A stretch of 64,000 nucleotides of DNA, taken from contig NC_133288.1 in the NCBI RefSeq assembly GCF_005239225.2, forward strand, positions 10,918,169-10,982,168. The letters are read 5' to 3'. Each line of letters starts with the position of its first letter. Position 1 is the stretch's first letter. A program made the position numbers and the translations under genes. Below, piece by piece: positions 58,930 to 64,000 of this stretch. Under the pieces are notes generated by a model, which worked only from the letters and a program-made list of their open reading frames with translations, did not search any database and had not been told where the DNA came from. The stretch comes from Populus alba (taxonomy: Eukaryota; Streptophyta; Magnoliopsida; Malpighiales; Salicaceae).

Positions 58930-61500
58930 AAAAATATGAAAATGGTGGTAAAATTAAAATAATAAAGAAAAGCAGATAAAAACCAAATGGAAGAGATCAA
59001 AGAGGAAAGCAAGTTTTTGGGATATAATGTAATGAAATTCTATGTAGTCAATTTAAACTCAGTCTTAAAATGCATCTAGGCATGAAGAATATTACCCAAT
59101 GAACATAAAAGGTACAATGTAAACTTCTGACCTGAAAATTGATAAACTAGTGTTAAATATGAAGAATGGTTATAAACTTGGGGTGAAAATACTTATAAAA
59201 ATATTTTAGAACTTACAAATAAATTAATGTTTGGTTTTATGCATGAATGACCTTGATTATCGGTATAAGTCTTGCGTATATTCACATAGTTTTTAACTTG
59301 AAAGGGGATGAAATTTGAGGAGAAATTGTATCATAAATAGGGATGATAGTTCCTAATAAATTATCTTGGAAATCTTGATGATTTAACCATTAAAACAACA
59401 TGCAAATTTGGATTTTGGCATAAAAAGTATTTGTTGTCTAGTTTTACACTATTAAGCATAATTCTTAACCCGAACATTGGATCAGGATGAGATTTTATGA
59501 GGAGTCTCTTGGCATATGTTTCTATCTTGATTAAAATTTCAAGTCGATTAGATTTTGAGGAGATTATACAAATTACCAGTACGTAAGAGAGGTATTTAGA
59601 AATTAACAATGATGTATAAAGCAGGGATAAATTTGTAATAAAATAAAAAGACCCACCTTCTTCTTTTTAAATATGGACATCAACCATTTTGGAAGGAGGA
59701 GAGTTTCCTTCTTTATTTTTCTTGAATTCTCCTTATAGTTATGAAGGGATTTAGGAGTTTTGATGGTTTTAACATGGATTAAAAGGAGAAAAACACTTAA
59801 ATACAAGATCAAAAAGAGTTTAAATAGAGAGAAAAGAGAAGTTAAAGAGAGAAACTAGAGGAATCAAAGTAGGAAGAAGGATGCTTTGAGAAATTTCTAC
59901 TGGAAGGCATTTGAATATAAATGATTGGTAAGATGCTTATAACTCATTTATGTAAGTTTGAGTATGTTTTAAGTAGTTTTGAACAATTCATGAATCCATA
60001 GGGTTAAGGTTTTTGATGAAATTTAAAGAAAATCTAAAATTGCTTGTAATTGAATGAATTGAGTTGGAATAGGTTATAATGGATGTCAAATCATAGAAAA
60101 ATTAGAACAAATCATGGTGATAAGTAGGACTTTATAGGTCGGTTAAGAGGGAAATTGTTTTGGAGTTGTTTAGATTGTGCAATTATAGGTACTTGTGTTA
60201 TATTATTCTTTGTTGTTATGAGTAAAGTGATTACAAATATATTAAGTTAATTTATCAAGATGACAATATAATTCTTAGGTTAGTGAGAATAAGGATTTTT
60301 AAAGAAATAATTGAATTTTAAAAAAGTTAATTGTACTTATGATTACATGATATAAATGATGAAGAATCTAATTGAAACCATGAATATTTTAAAAACATTT
60401 CAAGAGGAAATGGAAGTTTTGGGGCTGACCATAAGTAGAGTTAAGAAAATTTAACAAGTAAAGATAAAGTGATATGAATTATGGTTAGTTTAAATGTTAA
60501 GAGAGTTATTTTGAGTTAAAAAGAATAAATTGAATTACAAATATGTTAAAAAGTGGATTGGTATGTTTTGGGATTTGAAGGTATAAGTGGTAGTTATGAT
60601 GCATACATGAATTATAAATTGTATATTGGACATTGAATTGAGGTTTTAAAAAACAAAAAGTAAGAGGAAATGATTTGTAGAAATTAGCAGAAGTTAAAAC
60701 TTCATTTGTTAAAACATGAATTGTAGTAAATATGTTGATATAAGTTATTCATACAGAAAGTGATGAAAATCATAACATAAATGGGTGGAAGGAAATGTGA
60801 TATTATATAAGGGTGAGGGATTAGATAATTTAACTAAGTAAGAATATCATTATGAAAAAAAATAAGAATTTATAGAAATACAAAAGGAAAATTGTGAGGT
60901 GGATGTAATTGTTAAGAATTTAGGAGTAATGGTTGAAAATGGTATACTTAAGTACTTATAAGCATGAAAAACCAAAGAAAAAAAAAATATTTTGATGAAT
61001 AATGTGATGAAATTATACAACATGAATGTTGATGTATGATGAGATAAAAAAGATATCAATAATGGTACCTTTTATGGATTCAAGAGAAGCATTATGAGTG
61101 AAATCTTCTACAACTAGAAGAACATGTTCAACTAGAGGTTTAAGTAGGTGCTCAACACCTCAAATTTTAATTAGTCTTATTGATACAAAATTCTTTGATT
61201 GTAAATGACTGAGTTATGAATGTTTGGAAATGAAAAGGACAAGAAACAAATAAATAGATTGGCAGATATAAGCCGGTTGTAGGAGTAGGAGCTATTGTTA
61301 TGGTAAGTCGACTGCAGGAGCAAGGCCTGTAAATATATATATATATATATAGATAAACTAGTTAAAAGAGCGGGAGTTATTTAAATATGTAATTGATGAG
61401 ATGGTTGCAAGAAAAGGGGCCATCGTTATGTGAAATTGATTTAGTTGGTTGTAAGAGCAAGGAGTAAATTGTTAAAATGTTAAACTAAATTCAAAATTTT
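58930..61500. mobile_element. Decayed long LTR related to the 26.4 kb copy
   Basis: The first 400 bp align by eye with 26450-26780: GGGATATAATGTAATGAAATTC, GGTACAATGTAAAC, GGGGTGAAAAT and GCATGAATGACC. Later, at about 61265-61465, short repeated words (GGTTGTAGGAGTAGGAGC, GGTTGCAAGAAAAGGGGCC, GGTTGTAAGAGCAAGGAG) form a small internal array like that of long gypsy LTRs. No coding region survives. Confidence 0.45.
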
Positions 61501-61544
61501 ATGATTTGGATGTATATGATAAAATTTATTACTCGGTTAAGATC

Positions 61545-61610
61545 ATAGTTATTAAAATCGGTCAAGGGGCCGGGTCTCGGGTTTCATGGGTCAACCCGGA
61601 TTAACCCGAG
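61545..61610. repeat. GGGTCAACCCGG-type short repeat
   Basis: The stretch GGGCCGGGTCTCGGG and GGGTCAACCCGGATTAACCCG is a GC-rich inverted-repeat-like word set in AT-rich DNA, of a type seen in dispersed plant MITEs. Only one end is present here. Confidence 0.35.
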
Positions 61611-61723
61611 AAAATTAAAAAAAATTAAATTTTTAATATTTCATATGAAAAAATCCATGTAAATATAGATTATACATATTATAAATAATAAAGTTTAAAA
61701 TAATATTTTAAAAAGTTTTTTTT

Positions 61724-62264
61724 ATCTCACATTAAAAAGATATTATGTTAAGTTTTTAAGTTGAAATATTTAAACTAAAAATTTTTTTTATCCCACATTG
61801 AAAAAACATGATTTTTTCCTTGGGAACATAAAGTATATATACTAATGAGTTTCAAATCCCACATTGAAAAAATATAATTTTTTTCATGTGAACATAGAGT
61901 ATATATATGAAAGGGCTTCAAATCCCACATTGAAAAGATATTATGTTATCCCTTTAAGTTGGAGTATTTAAACTAAAAGGTTTTTTTTTCCCACATTGAA
62001 AAAACATGATTTTTTTCCTTGAGAACATAGAGTATATGTACTAATGGGTTTCAAATCCCACATTGAAAAAATATAATTTTTTTCATGTGAACATAGAGTA
62101 TATATATGAAATGGCTTCAAATCCCACATTGAAAAGATACTATGTTATCCCTTTAAGTTGGAGTATTTAAACCAAAAGGTTTTTTTTATCCCACATTGAA
62201 AAAACATGATTTTTTCCTTGGGAACATAGAGTATATATACTAATGGGTTTCAAATCCCACATTG
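61724..62264 (+). repeat. 66 bp tandem array of snRNA-promoter-like USE plus TATA modules
   Basis: ATCCCACATTG starts at 61790, 61856, 61922, 61988 (TTCCC variant), 62055, 62121, 62188 and 62254, with a diverged ATCTCACATTA at 61724. Seven of these boxes are followed after 32-34 bases by TATATATA, TATATGTA or TATTTAAA. Three different 66 bp monomers alternate in a 199 bp higher-order unit. The box differs from the plant snRNA upstream sequence element RTCCCACATCG at one base, and 33 bp is the box-to-TATA spacing of Pol II snRNA genes. No snRNA coding sequence follows. Function is inference. Confidence 0.85.
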
Positions 62265-62274
62265 AAAAATTTTA

Positions 62275-62537
62275 ATTTTTTTTATTTAAAATAATTTTTT
62301 TTTATATTTTTAGATTGTTTTGATGTGCTAATATTAAAAATAATTTTAAAAAAATTAAAAATTTTAATTTAATATATTTTTAAATAAAAATATTTTAAAT
62401 TATAACAACTACTACAATTCCAAACGAAACTTATAATAACCGCTTGTCGAGCATAGTAGGCCGGGGATTCCGCGGTGGGAGTAGAGGTCGTGGTTGAATT
62501 TACATTGACTGTGCTGACGATTGAAGAGGCTGGAGAG

Positions 62538-62569
<32 letters not shown>

Positions 62570-63000
62570 GGGGGGGGGTTCTGAGGCGGCGGTGAATGGG
62601 TTTTTTTTTGCCTTTTCGGTGTTTATTTTAAATGACGATTCCCATGGGTGCACTGTTACATTTTATATATATATATATATATAATGAGGTGGCTGGAGGG
62701 TTTGTGTTTTAACGTTTTTTTTCTCCTAAAAAATACAAAATCTAAAAAAATCCTCCATTTCAATTAGTTCATGTTTATTTCTGTATTTTAAAAATATTTT
62801 TTTTAAAAATTAATTTTTTTTGATTTTAAAATAATATTTTTTTAGTGTTTTTATATTATTTTGATGAATTAATGTCAAAATTATTTTTTTAAAAAAAATG
62901 TATTATTTTGATATATTTCTAAGTGAAAAATACTTCAAAAAACAACCGTAACTACACTTTTAAACACACAATATTTTAAAAAGAAATATTAATAATGTCA
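62275..63000. repeat. Dispersed AT-rich repeats and simple repeats
   Basis: Copies of the dispersed AT-rich family lie at about 62275-62430 and 62780-62975. Between them is a run of about 30 T followed by about nine G (near 62541-62578) and (TA)n at about 62663-62682. The frames on both strands across the poly-T tract are low-complexity and not supported as genes. Confidence 0.6.
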
Positions 63001-63120
63001 CCCTTACACTCTTACATTTGAAAAGAAATTTGTCAATCATGTGTAACTTTTTGGTTCTCCCAACTACAGTATCACCTTATGGTATTAAATTAAATTCCTT
63101 GTTACAAGGAAAAACAAATT

Positions 63121-63123
<3 letters not shown>

Positions 63124-63182
<59 letters not shown>
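63124..63182. repeat. (AT)n microsatellite
   Basis: An uninterrupted AT/TA run broken once near its middle. It is likely to vary in length between individuals and may cause assembly slippage. Confidence 0.95.
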
Positions 63183-63184
<2 letters not shown>

Positions 63185-63765
63185 CAAGAAGAATTAATCG
63201 AGTAAATGAAGAGAAAAATTAGTGTGCGTGATTTCATATTTCATTACTGTAATTGGGATTGGGTTTTGAGGGTGGAAATAATATTAACAATAATGGGACA
63301 TGAAAAAAAAAACCGCATGAATGAAAATTGTTTTTGCTAATTACTTTTAATTGGGGATAATATCGCATGACTTTGAATTTTAGAAACTCGATTAAACTAT
63401 ACATATAGTTGTTTCCCCTTTTGAGTTTTGTGAATGCGATGGCAAATTATATACTTTGGTTAGTGGGGACCACAGTGAGCCAGTGCTGGTGGCTACTAGC
63501 TATAAAAGTGCTGTGGAGTCAGCCGTAGGGAAATTTAATGCTAAAAGTCTAGAACTATTCAATCGGAAAAGAAAGGGAAATCAGGGTTGTCCTAATATCA
63601 TTAATACGGTACAAACAAAGGCTTTTTTACACCAAAAGGCGGTATAGTTTAGTGCTTTTTAGAAAATATTCTGGTTTTGGACTGTTATAAAAGACTATGA
63701 ATTTAATGAGAATCTAAAATAAGGTTACTCGGGTGAGTTGTAAGGGTAACTTTATAATTATGATA
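63183..63765. other. No gene recognised
   Basis: A somewhat more balanced stretch at 63430-63660 has a 63-codon frame without recognisable motifs or splice context. Confidence 0.4.
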
Positions 63766-63915
63766 GTTTAAAGTGATTTTTATTTAGAAATATATTAAAA
63801 TAATATTTTTTATATTTTTTAAAAATTATTTTTGATATTACCACACCAAAACAATGTGAAAACATATATATATGTTTCGGGAAAGTGATTTGCATCACGT
63901 TTCCAAACGAAGCCT
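63765..63915. repeat. Dispersed AT-rich MITE-like repeat, last copy
   Basis: It contains AAAGTGATTTTTATTTAGAAA, TTGATATTACCACACCAAAAC and the end CACGTTTCCAAACGAAG, the clearest right end of the family in this window. Confidence 0.6.
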
Positions 63916-64000
63916 ATAATGGTTTTGGTTTGACCATGTTAAGGTAGAGGAAGTTGTAAACCGGAGTAACTATGTGTGTACAAGTTTCAGGTTTGTGTTA

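Noticed and set aside
62369..62684. Lys-rich or Phe-rich frames across the poly-T/poly-G tract
   Set aside because: Low-complexity translation of a homopolymer; no conserved flanks.
63124..63182. AT run as a possible origin, attachment site or centromeric signal
   Set aside because: It is an ordinary dinucleotide microsatellite.
1..64000. CRISPR arrays, operons, phage or plasmid genes
   Set aside because: The sequence is plant nuclear DNA; the periodic repeats have no CRISPR-like spacer pattern and no prokaryotic genes occur.
1..64000. tRNA or rRNA genes
   Set aside because: No cloverleaf with A and B boxes and no rRNA segment was recognised by eye; the only tRNA-related sequence is the 12 base primer site of the copia element.

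Overview
This 64 kb window is plant nuclear DNA, and the best guess is Salicaceae (poplar or willow). It is strongly AT-rich and gene-poor. The genes have many short exons with plant splice signals, and the families present are a Dof factor, a PLS-type PPR protein, GH17 and methylesterase remnants, and Ty1-copia and hAT elements. A short dispersed AT-rich repeat ending in a GTTTCCAAACG-like box recurs at least eight times; I associate it with Salicaceae. No bacterial, organellar or viral genes were seen.

Genes. (1) 2629-8141, minus: a ten-coding-exon gene for a 1326-residue plant protein of unknown function. Its ends look constrained and a single 2.6 kb exon encodes a polar, loosely constrained middle; there is also a 5' UTR intron. 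(2) 23785-24539, plus: a Dof zinc-finger factor of the DOF5.8 type whose conserved C-terminus is thrown out of frame by one base in a T run. (3) 39809-41898, minus: a PLS-class PPR gene broken only by four single-base homopolymer length changes. (4) 48620-52815, plus: an eleven-exon Lines homologue (679 residues) with one GC-AG intron. A broken GH17 beta-1,3-glucanase lies at 36.0-37.7 kb and a methylesterase first-exon fragment at 53.7 kb.

Mobile DNA fills much of the rest. A young Ty1-copia element lies at 31207-36006. It has 5 bp target duplications, TA...CA LTR ends, one uninterrupted 1440-codon frame running from the last base of one LTR into the other, and three in-frame stops. A hAT element at 54444-55497 has perfect 12 bp TIRs and a perfect 8 bp target duplication. 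There are also two smaller hAT MITEs, a Harbinger-type MITE, two tandem fold-backs, decayed long LTRs (26.4-29.8 and 58.9-61.5 kb), and a decayed copia gag (57.5-58.2 kb).

The signal I find most worth following is at 61.7-62.3 kb. It is a 66 bp tandem array in which each monomer carries an ATCCCACATTG box followed, after 32-34 bases, by a TATA-like box. That matches the box and spacing of the plant Pol II snRNA promoter (USE plus TATA). A second signal is a 343/344 bp inverted repeat at 38.66-39.38 kb whose arms differ only in three homopolymer lengths. Together with the PPR frameshifts next to it, this suggests a patch of poorly polished assembly around a palindrome. I found no evidence of a novel multi-gene system.
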